A stretch of DNA of 64,000 nt, from positions 1 to 64,000 of the forward strand of contig CANLQG010000010.1 of assembly GCA_947493195.1 (NCBI GenBank), written 5' to 3'. The translations under genes and the position numbers were made by a program. Positions 31,617 through 41,073 of this stretch are shown piece after piece (position 1 is the stretch's first letter; each line of letters opens with the position of its first letter). The notes beneath the pieces were generated by a model, which searched no databases, was not told where the DNA came from, and was given only the letters and a program-made list of their open reading frames with translations. Source of the stretch: an uncultured Sphingomonadaceae bacterium (GTDB lineage Bacteria; Pseudomonadota; Alphaproteobacteria; Sphingomonadales; Sphingomonadaceae).

Positions 31617-33740
31617 CTACCCTACAGCTCCCTTTGCGGATAGCGTTCCCCGTTTCCGGTTACTGCGATCAAAAAGCAAGACCGGGGAGGCTGGATTAGC
31701 GAGTAATTCGCCCGCAGGCGTGAAATCACGCCCATCGCTATTCGTGTAAAGGCTATGGCGGTCGCCGCCCCGTGTCGTCCCCGTGGCCCCTCTAAGCATC
31801 GGCGCACCCGCTTCGAGATGATTGTCGGCAATCAGCAGATCAGGATCCGCCAGGGTACCATTCAACTCCCAGAAAACGTTGTTCGCGATCATACAGAAGT
31901 CTTGCGCGGCATAGCTGTTGCCATCTCGGCTTCTTAGCCGCAATTCCTGATCCACCCAACTGTTGTGGCAAATCACGACGTGGCTATGACTTCCCAGCAA
32001 CTGCGAGGAGTTGCCGAAATCAACCCTGCCCTGCATGACGTGGTTAACCACGAAGATATCTCGGCAAGGTGCAGTTTCCCTGCCGATGAAAAGCAAGGCG
32101 GCGAGGATATTCGTATTGGTATTCCCGAAAATAATAATGTTCTCGTTCGGTTCGGTCTCCTTGCCCTGATACCAGTCGGCATGGACGTCAAAGCCTCCGA
32201 GTGACAATGATAGCGAAGCCGACTTGGCATCGGTCGGGCCAAAAGAACCGGTCCTTCCGGGCAGGGTGAGGTACTGAGCGCGCTTGGTGTCGTTGCCCAG
32301 ACTTGCCGTCCAGTCTGCGACAATGCCACCGCTCGTGCCCTCCCTCTCACCATTCAGCCATGCCACGACATCGCTGGGCCAGTAGAAGCCTCCGGTGACG
32401 GCGCCAGGATCGGCATTGTTGTTGTCGTAACAGGCAAAGGTATAAACCGGCACTCCTTCCTCTTTGAGAGTTATGAGATTGCCGCTCGACATCTCAATTG
32501 TCGCGCTTGCGGCATCACCAGTGTACCGAAGTGCGAAAATCGCATCCGGCTTTTCATCGTGCAGGTGGGAACTGTCCCAGTCGTCGGTTCGATTGAAAAT
32601 CACGCACGAAGATCGGCCGACGGCGTCCGCCGCACCGCCATAGATGTGGCAGCCCCGCACGAGCGTGGCGAACCGGCAAGGGTCCTGCTGATAGCTGATT
32701 TCGCATTCGGTGAAATAAGGCGCCCCATCCACCATGTAGGTCGACGGTCTGCCCTTGCCGTACCAGTAGAACTCGCGCCCCTGCTCCTGGGTGAAGGTTA
32801 CTCCGTCCAACCAGTGATTTCTGCGCAGACTGGCCGAACTTTCCTCAAGGTAGAAATTGTTTGCCCGATCCATCAGGATCGTGATGTTCGATCCCTTGAG
32901 GTGCAATCCGTCGATTTGCGCGCGATGATAGCCACCATTGCCGATGAATTCCCGGTCGATTGTTATCGGCACGTCGGCTTCGATGGTAACCCAACCCTGG
33001 GGATATTTGTGTTTGGCAGATCCACCGCTTTCCAGCGCATAGTATCCGGGCGCGCTAGAATTGCCCTCCGTCACTCTGATATATGGGTTGTCAAAGGCTC
33101 CATCCTTGATGAACTTCAACCCCGTGGCAAAGCTTTGATAGCGCGCGCCTTCAATTTCGGCCTGCGAAGGTGCAATCTCGATCTCGGCGTCGTGTGCCGA
33201 CCCGGTGGCCGGGAAAGGTTCTACAGGCGAGTACTGGAAAGGTCCGATAACCCTGTCCTGGAATAATGGGTTTCGCGGTACAGCCCTGGCATAGACATGC
33301 GCATGCCCGCCCATGTTAGCAGGCTTGGAAAGCGTAACCCACCAGGCATGATATGTCCTCGTTTCGCCACGTGAATCGACGAAGGTACGGAAGCTCGGCG
33401 AAGCCATCTCGACAACATTCCCCTCGAAATGGATCTCGATCTTCTCAACGCCGAAATTGTCGACGAGCGACCCGTCGTCGAGAGACATGGCAACGAAACC
33501 GGTCGTAAGTTCGTCAAGAAAGTACTGGTGCGGAGGTTCAACGAGATGGATTGCCGGTTTTGCCAGCGAACGCTCGGGGTCTACCGGCACCTCCTTCGTT
33601 TCGGCCGAGAAGCCGGAGCCAGGCAGACCATTCCATGCGCTCGAGGGAGTGATGGCAGGCACCAGTGAGAAAACACCTTGAGACGTTTGCAACCGGCGAG
33701 AGCTTTGCCGGCTAGAGAATCCGAAACCGCGACCCGGCAT
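31617..33740 (-). CDS. Large beta-helix protein, probable spike/glycan-binding or lyase-fold protein
   Basis: The 707-residue protein lacks a signal peptide and membrane segments. It is rich in short beta-repeats with Asn/Gly/Asp turns (NGGYHRAQIDGLHLKGSNIT, RFATLVRGCHIYGGAADAVG, IFVVNHVMQGRVDFGNSSQL). This is the pattern of right-handed parallel beta-helices of tailspikes and pectate-lyase-like proteins. Its ATG overlaps the stop of the upstream gene, which looks like a Rcc01079-type spike base protein. In the Rhodobacter capsulatus gene transfer agent, the neighbouring gene pair encodes capsid head spikes that bind capsule. Here the pair sits among capsule genes. Enzyme activity is possible but not shown. 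Confidence 0.7.
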   Translation of the reverse strand: MPGRGFGFSSRQSSRRLQTSQGVFSLVPAITPSSAWNGLPGSGFSAETKEVPVDPERSLAKPAIHLVEPPHQYFLDELTTGFVAMSLDDGSLVDNFGVEKIEIHFEGNVVEMASPSFRTFVDSRGETRTYHAWWVTLSKPANMGGHAHVYARAVPRNPLFQDRVIGPFQYSPVEPFPATGSAHDAEIEIAPSQAEIEGARYQSFATGLKFIKDGAFDNPYIRVTEGNSSAPGYYALESGGSAKHKYPQGWVTIEADVPITIDREFIGNGGYHRAQIDGLHLKGSNITILMDRANNFYLEESSASLRRNHWLDGVTFTQEQGREFYWYGKGRPSTYMVDGAPYFTECEISYQQDPCRFATLVRGCHIYGGAADAVGRSSCVIFNRTDDWDSSHLHDEKPDAIFALRYTGDAASATIEMSSGNLITLKEEGVPVYTFACYDNNNADPGAVTGGFYWPSDVVAWLNGEREGTSGGIVADWTASLGNDTKRAQYLTLPGRTGSFGPTDAKSASLSLSLGGFDVHADWYQGKETEPNENIIIFGNTNTNILAALLFIGRETAPCRDIFVVNHVMQGRVDFGNSSQLLGSHSHVVICHNSWVDQELRLRSRDGNSYAAQDFCMIANNVFWELNGTLADPDLLIADNHLEAGAPMLRGATGTTRGGDRHSLYTNSDGRDFTPAGELLANPASPVLLFDRSNRKRGTLSAKGAVG

Positions 33741-34009
33741 CAGATAAGCCCGATCAGCTTGGCCGCGGTCGTCCCCGTGGCGCGAACAGCACGGGTCCGC
33801 ACGTCGAGGATGCTGCCGCTGGCGAGATTGAAAAAGGTTACGTCTTCAGCGCCGCCAACAGGTCTAAGGGTCAGGTCACCCCCCTCGCCAATATAGAGTG
33901 CTTTGGTCGCTTCGCGAATATCCGTGTCATCGGACGGCTCGATTGCGAAACAGTCCGTAGCTGGGGAAGTCACACTCGCGGCAGCGTTAGAAAATCGATC
34001 GTGAAACAT
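33740..34009 (-). CDS. Spike base protein, RCAP_Rcc01079-like family
   Basis: The 89-residue protein reads VTSPATDCFAIEPSDDTDI near the start. It continues TKALYIGEGGDLTLRPVGG, VTFFNLASGSILDVR and TRAVRATGTTAAKLIGLI. I recognise this as the pattern of the small base proteins associated with GTA head spikes. GGAGG precedes the ATG at 34009 and the stop overlaps the beta-helix gene (TGATG), so the two are expressed together in fixed ratio. There are no phage capsid genes nearby, so a surface-structure or glycan-binding role outside a particle must be considered. Confidence 0.75.
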   Translation of the reverse strand: MFHDRFSNAAASVTSPATDCFAIEPSDDTDIREATKALYIGEGGDLTLRPVGGAEDVTFFNLASGSILDVRTRAVRATGTTAAKLIGLI

Positions 34010-34094
34010 ATTATCCTCCGTAATCTTGCAGGAGGTTGCTCCGGTATAAACAGCGCCGATCGGTAGGAAAGGATTTTTGTCCGATGGCTGCGGA

Positions 34095-35009
34095 TCACCC
34101 GCTGAAATCGCGCGTAATTCCCTCAAGGACCCTAGCAAATTCATCTTGCTGTTCCTGCAGCTTTTGCCGACTAGAAAGCGCGCCGTTCTTGCGCGCAAGG
34201 CGAGAAAGGGCAGCGCCTGCCACGCCTGCCATTACCCTGCCTTTGAGACCTTTGGAGTCGGGCCCGCGACCTGCTCTGTGCGGAGCTGTACTACCGCCCA
34301 CTCCTGCGACAGCTGATGTCGAGGTGGCTGGGCTCAAGCGGTCTTGTAACCGGCGCAGCGCGGCGAACGGAGCGTGGATCTCGAGTTCAACGCCAAGGCT
34401 GGCGCACCAGTCGTTCCATTTGAAGGAATTGAAACCTCCCACAAAAGTGACGCAGTGCCACCGCACTCCGAATGCGTCCGCGATGATCGCGGCATGCATG
34501 CTTTCGGCCAACACGAGGCGAGCCGAACCGATGCGCCTGATAACCTCCGTTGCATCAGCGGCAGGGGTCTGGAAACCGATACCGCGATCCTCGCACACGC
34601 GCTGCCAGTTCAGCATTCGGTTTGAATGGTGCGGGACGAACAGCGTCTCGCCGCTAGGGGCAAGATCGGCGAACCGGTCGATCCGGTTGACGAAGACTGC
34701 GGGGTCGATGATTCCCGCCGATGCTGGCAGGTTCAGCGCCTTTGCCGACAATGGCCCACGCACTGCGCGAATGTCCCACATTTCCGGAGCATCCGCGATA
34801 TCGGGCTTGCTGCCATAACCAACGCCCGATCCAATCACGAGCTTGTGCCTGTCGGCAGGCAGAAAACCTTTCTTCAAAACTGTGCCCACCCCGACAAGCA
34901 GGCTGTCCCGCTTCCACTCGCGCCATCCCGGCAGGAGATCGTCCCACAGCCACTGATTAAGATCGTCGCCAAAATTGCCGCCTTCCACCGGGAAATATTG
35001 CAGGTCCAT
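34095..35009 (-). CDS. Polysaccharide pyruvyl transferase family protein
   Basis: The 304-residue protein begins with GGNFGDDLNQWLWDDLL, the pyruvyltransferase signature (GNxGDD). LVIGSGVGYG, WDIRAVRGPLSAKAL and the RLVLAESMHAAIIADAFGV box follow. The family adds pyruvate ketals from phosphoenolpyruvate to sugars or completes related reactions, giving negative charge. The C-terminal 70 residues are low-complexity and basic. It stands on the minus strand, divergent from wzy copy 2. Confidence 0.9.
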   Translation of the reverse strand: MDLQYFPVEGGNFGDDLNQWLWDDLLPGWREWKRDSLLVGVGTVLKKGFLPADRHKLVIGSGVGYGSKPDIADAPEMWDIRAVRGPLSAKALNLPASAGIIDPAVFVNRIDRFADLAPSGETLFVPHHSNRMLNWQRVCEDRGIGFQTPAADATEVIRRIGSARLVLAESMHAAIIADAFGVRWHCVTFVGGFNSFKWNDWCASLGVELEIHAPFAALRRLQDRLSPATSTSAVAGVGGSTAPHRAGRGPDSKGLKGRVMAGVAGAALSRLARKNGALSSRQKLQEQQDEFARVLEGITRDFSG

Positions 35010-35168
35010 CGTGAGAAGCTCCTTCCGGCTTGTGATCGCGACATCCGCGATGCTATCCTCATTGTGCAGTGCGAAATGCCTACTTGCTGGCGAGGCAAAT
35101 GCAATTCACAATGTCGATAACGCAGTTCTCGGAAGTCTCCGGGCAAAGCACGAATTGCAGAGGGTGGT

Positions 35169-36518
35169 ATGCAACCGAAGCGAAGTTACGAAGGGCGACT
35201 TGCAGTGCAAGGAAGCAAGGGCCCCGCCAGGCAGGGCTGGAGTAGGCAGAACGCCATCCCCCTGATTACGCTGTACTCTCTCCTTCTGCCGGCCGGTATC
35301 AGCGTCGAGGTCGGGCCGATTCTGCTCTTCCCCTACCGGCTGCTATTGCTGCTGCTGATTCCTTTCATCATTCTGGAAGTCCGGCGAAACCCTTTCAAGC
35401 CGACCCTTGCTGACGCTTTCCTGAGCTTCTTCGCACTCTGGGTGGCGATTTCGCTCGGTTTTCACCTTGGCCCGGCAAACGGAATCGAACCAATCGGCCG
35501 CGAACTGGTGGACATCGGCGTTGCCTATCTCGTCTTCAGAACCTTCGTGCGCGATTTTGACCAGTTGTCCTGGATCCTGCGCAAGCTCCTTCCCGGTGTC
35601 GTCGTGGTCGCGGTGATACTGGCGTACGAAAGCATCACTCGCGATCTGCTGATTGCGAGCATTATTCCCGTCAGCGGCGGTGAGGGAGAGATGCAGGAAA
35701 CCATTCGCCTCGGGTTGCGCCGAGCCGTCGGGCCGTTCCGCCACCCGATCCACGGCGGTTTGATTATGGCTTCCCTTTTACCGCTTTATGCAACGGCAAA
35801 AGCTCCGGGCTGGGTCAAGGTTACCGGCACTATCGCTTCCGCCTGCGCGTTTTTCACGGTCAGCACGTCGGCAGTCCTAATGCTGATCATGGTCATTGGC
35901 CTCCTGTTCTACTGGTGCCTGAATGTACAACTGACGCAACGGCCGAACTGGCCCATGATCGTCGTGCCGACCCTTGTTACAAGCTTCGTCATCCAGCTGT
36001 TGGCCACCGGCGGCATCATGAGCTTCTTCATTCGCCACGTGGCAATAAATTCCTCGAGCGCCCGTTACCGCAAGATGATCTGGGAACATGGCACGAATGC
36101 GGTCGAGCGCAATCCGGTACTCGGCGTCGGCTTTGCCAGCTATGACAGGCCGGGCTGGATGAGCAGCGGCAGCCTCGACAATCACTGGCTCGCCATTGCT
36201 TTGCGGCACGGCATACCTGCGACGGTCTTCCTGCTAGGTACGGTAATCATGGCCTGCGCCTACCTCGTGCGGTCGCAGCGCTTCTCGCTTGAACAGCGTC
36301 CGGTCCAGCAGGCCGCACTGCTCATTTGCCTTGTCTCCTTTGCCCTGTCGCTTTTCACCGTCTTCGCCTGGAACCATCTAGTGGTCTTCTTTATGGCGCT
36401 GCTGGGTATCGCCGTTGGGATTGGAGGCGAAACGACTGCCATACGACGTTCGGGACCGGTCAAACCCGCTTATCGCGATCTGTCTCCTCGCCCCGGACGG
36501 TATGCCACGGCAGATTGA
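35169..36518 (+). CDS. Wzy-like polysaccharide polymerase, copy 2
   Basis: The 449-residue polytopic protein has about 11 membrane helices and a periplasmic loop with AINSSSARYRKMIWEHG, NPVLGVGFASYDRPGWM and SLDNHWLAIALRHGIP. This is the layout of O-antigen polymerases and ligases. The N-terminal 30 residues are hydrophilic, and a later start cannot be excluded. Sequence and loop motifs differ from the protein at 17706, so the two are not duplicates. Position next to Wzx suggests this is the polymerase of the main polysaccharide. Confidence 0.85.
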   Translation: MQPKRSYEGRLAVQGSKGPARQGWSRQNAIPLITLYSLLLPAGISVEVGPILLFPYRLLLLLLIPFIILEVRRNPFKPTLADAFLSFFALWVAISLGFHLGPANGIEPIGRELVDIGVAYLVFRTFVRDFDQLSWILRKLLPGVVVVAVILAYESITRDLLIASIIPVSGGEGEMQETIRLGLRRAVGPFRHPIHGGLIMASLLPLYATAKAPGWVKVTGTIASACAFFTVSTSAVLMLIMVIGLLFYWCLNVQLTQRPNWPMIVVPTLVTSFVIQLLATGGIMSFFIRHVAINSSSARYRKMIWEHGTNAVERNPVLGVGFASYDRPGWMSSGSLDNHWLAIALRHGIPATVFLLGTVIMACAYLVRSQRFSLEQRPVQQAALLICLVSFALSLFTVFAWNHLVVFFMALLGIAVGIGGETTAIRRSGPVKPAYRDLSPRPGRYATAD

Positions 36519-36574
36519 TCCGCAGGCCTTAAGCTGGGAGAAAGCAGTCCCTCCAGACGCCAAATGTGCTTTTG

Positions 36575-38089
36575 CTAAGCTTTGCGTCTTAGCAGCTTTT
36601 TCCCGAAACCAAGCAAAGTGCGCTCGGCGGTGTCCGGCTTTCCCGCCAGCCGCCAGAGGCCGAACACAATCAGCGGATAGACTAGTGCGCCGCATCCGAT
36701 GGTAACGGAGATAAGGCCCAACTGGGACAGAAGCGATTGATCGCCGGGGAACACGGCCTGCACGCCAAGCACCGCGCCCGACATGATCACCACTCCCACG
36801 ATCGGGCGCAGGTTTGTCATGAACTGGCGCCTGATCGTTAGCCCGATGAACTCGCGGACCAGGAGCATATTGGCAAACGTCCCGATGACGCCGCAAAGGG
36901 CCCGCCCCCAAACGACCCCGTAAAGACCGCCAAGCCACAAGCCCGTCCCGATTACAGCAACGCGAACCACCAGCATTTGTAGGTTCCTGACAAACAGCCG
37001 CTTGTTGCGATTGAGTGACATGCCGAGCGGCTGGACCATCGTCGCCAGCGAATTAAGCGCGATGGCTGGGCCAAGGATCTGGAGGATCGGAATGATCGGC
37101 AACCATCGCTCGCCCAGCAGAAGAGGGATAACCGGTTGCGCCAGTAGTCCCGCTCCGAAGCCGAGAGGCAAGGCAATCAGCATCACGCCGGACTGCGTAG
37201 TCTCATACCCCCGCGTAAGCCGCTCGGGATTCTTCTTTATCCTTGAAAGGCCCGGGAACACTGCCTTCATGAGCGGCAGGCTCAATTCCCGAGAAGGCAT
37301 GGCCGCAAGGTTGGCGCCCATGGAATAGAAGCCCACCATCGCTGGTGAAAGAACGCGACCGATCAAAAGGAATTCGAAGCGAAAGCTGAGTACTTCCGTA
37401 ATGCGTATGCCTGTCGTCCAGACGCCAAAGCTGAAGAATTCGCGCGCATGAACAAATCGCGGGCGCGGGATCTTGGGATAAACGATATAGGACAATAGGA
37501 AAAACGTCACGTTGCCGGCGATGGTGCCGACCGCGATAGCCCAGTAACTTTGGTAGACGATGGCGAAGCCGACCGCGGCAATGACGTTGACGAACTTTTC
37601 CGCCAGCGACAACGTTACCTCGTGCCAAAATACAAGATTGCGGGGCAGGATCGAACGGCGCGGATTGGATGCCGACTGGACAAGCTGACCGGCCGCCAGC
37701 GCCCAGACGAGATCCACGAGACGGAGATCGCCGTAGAAAACAGCAGCGGGATGAGCAATGGCAGCAAGGCCGATAGCAAGAATCAGCCCTCTCAGAACGT
37801 TGAGCGTCCAAGCGGTGTCGTAGTGCTCTTCCGTCGGCCCTTCGTGGCGGATGAGCATCTGGTTCAGCGACAGGTCCAGAACAGCGACGCTGATGATCGC
37901 AATCGTCGAAGCGATCGCAACGAGGCCGAAATCCGCGGGCATGAGGAACCATGCAAGCACGATCATGCTGCCGGCCGACAGTCCATTGACGACCATGCGC
38001 GCGGCTGACAGCCAGAATGCGCCGCCAATCAACTTGCCGGCGATACCCCCCGACTTCGCAGCTCCGCGTTCCTCGGTAATTTCACCCAC
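36575..38089 (-). CDS. Lipopolysaccharide flippase, WzxC/MATE-like
   Basis: The 504-residue protein has about 12 to 14 membrane helices. It starts with GKLIGGAFWLSAARMVVNGL and continues MIVLAWFLMPADFGLVAIAS, AWTLNVLRGL and SFRFEFLLIGRVLSPAMVGFYSMG, all typical of Polysacc_synt_3 (WzxC) flippases. These move undecaprenyl-diphosphate-linked repeat units across the inner membrane before Wzy polymerises them. Length and boxes are normal. It is convergent with wzy copy 2. Confidence 0.93.
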   Translation of the reverse strand: MGEITEERGAAKSGGIAGKLIGGAFWLSAARMVVNGLSAGSMIVLAWFLMPADFGLVAIASTIAIISVAVLDLSLNQMLIRHEGPTEEHYDTAWTLNVLRGLILAIGLAAIAHPAAVFYGDLRLVDLVWALAAGQLVQSASNPRRSILPRNLVFWHEVTLSLAEKFVNVIAAVGFAIVYQSYWAIAVGTIAGNVTFFLLSYIVYPKIPRPRFVHAREFFSFGVWTTGIRITEVLSFRFEFLLIGRVLSPAMVGFYSMGANLAAMPSRELSLPLMKAVFPGLSRIKKNPERLTRGYETTQSGVMLIALPLGFGAGLLAQPVIPLLLGERWLPIIPILQILGPAIALNSLATMVQPLGMSLNRNKRLFVRNLQMLVVRVAVIGTGLWLGGLYGVVWGRALCGVIGTFANMLLVREFIGLTIRRQFMTNLRPIVGVVIMSGAVLGVQAVFPGDQSLLSQLGLISVTIGCGALVYPLIVFGLWRLAGKPDTAERTLLGFGKKLLRRKA

Positions 38090-38397
38090 TCCTTGCCTAG
38101 GATCGATCTGACACTAACGGTTGTCTCGATGCGCTTCCGATCGTTGGGCCAGCCACATGCGCATGACGCTGCGAGCTACGGTCAGGACGGTGCATAATGT
38201 CGGTTTTCTATCTGTCAGCCCAAAAAGAATTGGCCTGCGCTACGTTTTTGGTGCAATGCAGCACGAGCGGTTGAATGGCTGAGGCCCTTTATGCAAGTCA
38301 AAAAGGATCCTGCCGCGAAAAGCCTAGGTATGATTGGTGTGCCGCAGGCCGCACACTGGCGTAGTTCCACGAAGTACGAGGAACAGACTCCCGCATC
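38090..38397. other. Divergent promoter region between wzx and a glycosyltransferase
   Basis: These 308 bases separate the minus-strand wzx and the plus-strand glycosyltransferase operon. The only distinct element is TGCAATGCAGCA at 38252-38263, another copy of the shared motif, 146 bases before the 38398 start. No gene seen. Confidence 0.5.
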
Positions 38398-39555
38398 ATG
38401 AAGATAGCATTTGCCTCCATGGGTAATCCGCGCAATCCCCGTACGTGGAGCGGCACCCCGTTCTTTGCCCTGCGCGAAGTCGAAAAACGCTTCGATGACA
38501 TCAAGGTCATACACACTCCAGTATACAACCGGGTTGCAAAAGTACTCAAGCTGGCTTCGCGCAAGCTGGGCCTGCCGCTGGCAAGACATCCCCTCGTGGT
38601 TCGCATGTTGCAGGCAGCGGTAAACCGACAATTGCGCGATTTCGATCCCGATGTGATCGTAGCTGTTGGCGGGGCTACCAAGATAGCTCACCTCGCCAAA
38701 AGTATCCCGGTGATCTTTGTCTCGGACGGGCTGATGGCCTCGATGGTTGAATATTACCCCAGGTTTCAAGCCTTCGATGAAGCGGTGCGAAAAAGGATGA
38801 TGGCTGTCGAGCGAGACATGGTCGAAGCACCCTTCACGCACTTGCTCATGATGGCCGACTGGGCGGCAGAAGGCGCACTCAAGTATTACGACATACCCCC
38901 AGAAAGGGTGTCTGTTGCACCGATCGGCGCGAACCTGCTGGAAGATCCCGGCGTCGCGGAAACGAAGCGCGACAAGTCAGGCTTCGATCTGCTTTGGATC
39001 GGCGTTGAATGGGAACGCAAGGGCGGCGATGAAATGCTCGAAGTTTTCCGCCGACTGAAGCAACGCCTTCCAGAAGCGCGGCTGCACATCGTCGGGCTCG
39101 AAGAGGACGCCGTACCGCACGAAGACGGCGTCATCGTCCACGGCTATCTGCGGAAATCCGAACCTGCTCAGTACTCCAGGCTCCTGGAGCTTTTCCGCCT
39201 TGCTGACCTCTTCATCATGTTCAGCCGGCAAGAAGCCTTCGGACTCGTTTATTGCGAGGCAGCGGCCTTCGGCCTGCCGTGCGTCGGTTTTCGTACCGGG
39301 GGGGTCAGGACCATCGTGCAGGACGAAGAGACGGGCCTCTTGTTCGATAGCGACGCCGATGCCCAGCTGATCAGTGATGAGATCGTTGCCTTGCTCGGCA
39401 ACGGCGAACGTCTTGAGCGCATGAGCCATGCTGCCCGGGCACGTTTTGAGGAGCACTTGAACTGGAACGCATGGGGGGAGGCCCTGGAAAAGGTTGTTTC
39501 CAGGGCGCTTGCAGCGAAACAGGAACATGGGAAGATTTTCAATGCGCCTAGTTGA
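38398..39555 (+). CDS. Glycosyltransferase family 4
   Basis: The 385-residue GT-B protein starts MKIAFASMGNPRNPRTWSG and has the C-terminal donor-binding region typical of GT4: LWIGVEWERKGGDEMLEVF, RLHIVGLEEDAV and SRQEAFGLVYCEAAAFGLPC. The EX7E signature appears as E(AFGLVYC)E. It adds a sugar to the lipid-linked repeat unit at the cytoplasmic face. It overlaps the next glycosyltransferase by 14 bases, forming an operon of three plus-strand genes up to 41073. Confidence 0.93.
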   Translation: MKIAFASMGNPRNPRTWSGTPFFALREVEKRFDDIKVIHTPVYNRVAKVLKLASRKLGLPLARHPLVVRMLQAAVNRQLRDFDPDVIVAVGGATKIAHLAKSIPVIFVSDGLMASMVEYYPRFQAFDEAVRKRMMAVERDMVEAPFTHLLMMADWAAEGALKYYDIPPERVSVAPIGANLLEDPGVAETKRDKSGFDLLWIGVEWERKGGDEMLEVFRRLKQRLPEARLHIVGLEEDAVPHEDGVIVHGYLRKSEPAQYSRLLELFRLADLFIMFSRQEAFGLVYCEAAAFGLPCVGFRTGGVRTIVQDEETGLLFDSDADAQLISDEIVALLGNGERLERMSHAARARFEEHLNWNAWGEALEKVVSRALAAKQEHGKIFNAPS

Positions 39556-40480
39556 ACCACGCTTGGCCGAAGTGACCGTGATCATGGTCAGCTTCAACAC
39601 CCGGGATATCACGTTGAAGGCGCTTGAGACGCTGCTGCAGAACGCCGGCGATGTGGCGATGCATGTAGTGGTCTGGGACAACGCTTCGCATGATGGTTCG
39701 GCCGATGCTATTGCCGAGCGGTTTCCACAGCTTCACCTCATCCGCAGCGAGGAGAATCTCGGCTTTGCGCAGGCCAATAATCTCGTCGCCGAAATGGTGG
39801 AGAGCGAATGGATGCTGCTGCTCAACCCCGATACGGAGACCTATCCAGGCATGGTCGAGAATTTGCTAGAGTTCTCGAAGGCACATCCGGAGGCCGGGAT
39901 TACCGGTGGTCGGACAGTTTTCCCTGACGGATCGCTAAACATCGCCTCCTGCTGGAACAAGCTCACCATCTGGAGCCTATTTTGCAGCGCCTTCGGATTA
40001 TCGCGCATGTTTCCGGACAGCCCGTTGTTCAATCACGAAGGTATCGGCGGCTGGAAGCGCGACAGCGTGCGGCATGTCGACATCGTGGTCGGGTGCCTGT
40101 TCATGATCCGGAAGCGAGTGTGGGACGAACTGGGGGGCTTCAGTCCACGCTATTTCATGTATGGCGAGGAAAGCGATATGTGCCTGCGTGCTGCCGCCCG
40201 CGGCTATAGCCCTATGGTCACGCCTGACGCGCAGATCATGCACCTTGTGGGTGCTTCATCGAAGAAGCGTGAGGACAAGCTGATTCGGCTGATGCGCTCG
40301 AAGGCAACCCTGATCCGCGATCATTGGAACCCGATGAAGATCCCGGTAGGTATTGGCCTGCTTTGGCTCTGGATTGCCATTCGGCGCTTTTCGGCGCAGT
40401 TTGGTCGCGATGAAGCGAGTGCCACGACATGGAAAAGCATGTGGGCTTCGCGGAAGACGTGGTTGAGGGGCTATCAATGA
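39542..40480 (+). CDS. Glycosyltransferase family 2, rhamnosyltransferase-like
   Basis: The 312-residue GT-A protein has [35 protein letters not shown] and [15 protein letters not shown] (the metal-binding Asp motif). [34 protein letters not shown], the acceptor/catalytic box of dTDP-rhamnosyltransferase-like GT2 enzymes, follows. ATG 39542 is preferred, though MGRFSM upstream is possible. Since the locus makes dTDP-rhamnose, rhamnose transfer is a good but unproven guess. Its stop overlaps the ATG of the acetyltransferase gene. Confidence 0.92.
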   Translation: MRLVEPRLAEVTVIMVSFNTRDITLKALETLLQNAGDVAMHVVVWDNASHDGSADAIAERFPQLHLIRSEENLGFAQANNLVAEMVESEWMLLLNPDTETYPGMVENLLEFSKAHPEAGITGGRTVFPDGSLNIASCWNKLTIWSLFCSAFGLSRMFPDSPLFNHEGIGGWKRDSVRHVDIVVGCLFMIRKRVWDELGGFSPRYFMYGEESDMCLRAAARGYSPMVTPDAQIMHLVGASSKKREDKLIRLMRSKATLIRDHWNPMKIPVGIGLLWLWIAIRRFSAQFGRDEASATTWKSMWASRKTWLRGYQ

Positions 40481-41073
40481 CGCAAATGCCGGATGAGCTG
40501 GCTCGCAAGAGCACGATGGGAAAGGGCGGAAAAGGCCTTCGTCTGCTGGCATCAGTGCTCGATCCCCGCGCATGGTTGCATCTACTCAAACTCGTCAATT
40601 TCTACAATTACACCCATGTCGCACCAATGCGGCGGATGAGCATCGGCATGAGTCCGAGCATAAGCCCCGATGCCTCGTTCTCTCATGGTGAGCGGATCGA
40701 TATCGGCGACCGGGTTCGGATCGGTTCTCGCTGTCATATCTGGCCCGGCCCTGCCCATAGCCGGATCATCATCGGCGACGACGTGCTGTTCGGTCCCGAA
40801 GTCATGATTACGGCGGGTACCTACCGTTTCAACGATGGTTCTCCGGTAACCGATCAGGCCATGGACGAGGCGGATGTGATAATCGGGGATGACGTATGGT
40901 TGGGGACCCGCGCCGTGGTGCTGCCAGGCTGCACCATCGGCGACGGCGCGATCGTCGCGGCAGGAGCGCTGGTGAGGAACGATGTCCCCCCCGGCGCGAT
41001 CGTCGCAGGCTTGCCCGCACGGGTCGTCGGCCATAGACAGCCGAGCGCAGCTTCTTTTTCCGTCGCAAGCTAG
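40477..41073 (+). CDS. Hexapeptide-repeat acetyltransferase (WcaF/NodL type)
   Basis: The 198-residue protein forms a left-handed beta helix from hexapeptide repeats: [75 protein letters not shown] and [13 protein letters not shown]. It uses acetyl-CoA to acetylate a sugar. ATG 40477 overlaps the preceding stop (ATGA) and is chosen over 40429. It is the last gene of the plus-strand operon, and its stop overlaps that of the convergent glycosyltransferase. Confidence 0.93.
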   Translation: MTQMPDELARKSTMGKGGKGLRLLASVLDPRAWLHLLKLVNFYNYTHVAPMRRMSIGMSPSISPDASFSHGERIDIGDRVRIGSRCHIWPGPAHSRIIIGDDVLFGPEVMITAGTYRFNDGSPVTDQAMDEADVIIGDDVWLGTRAVVLPGCTIGDGAIVAAGALVRNDVPPGAIVAGLPARVVGHRQPSAASFSVAS

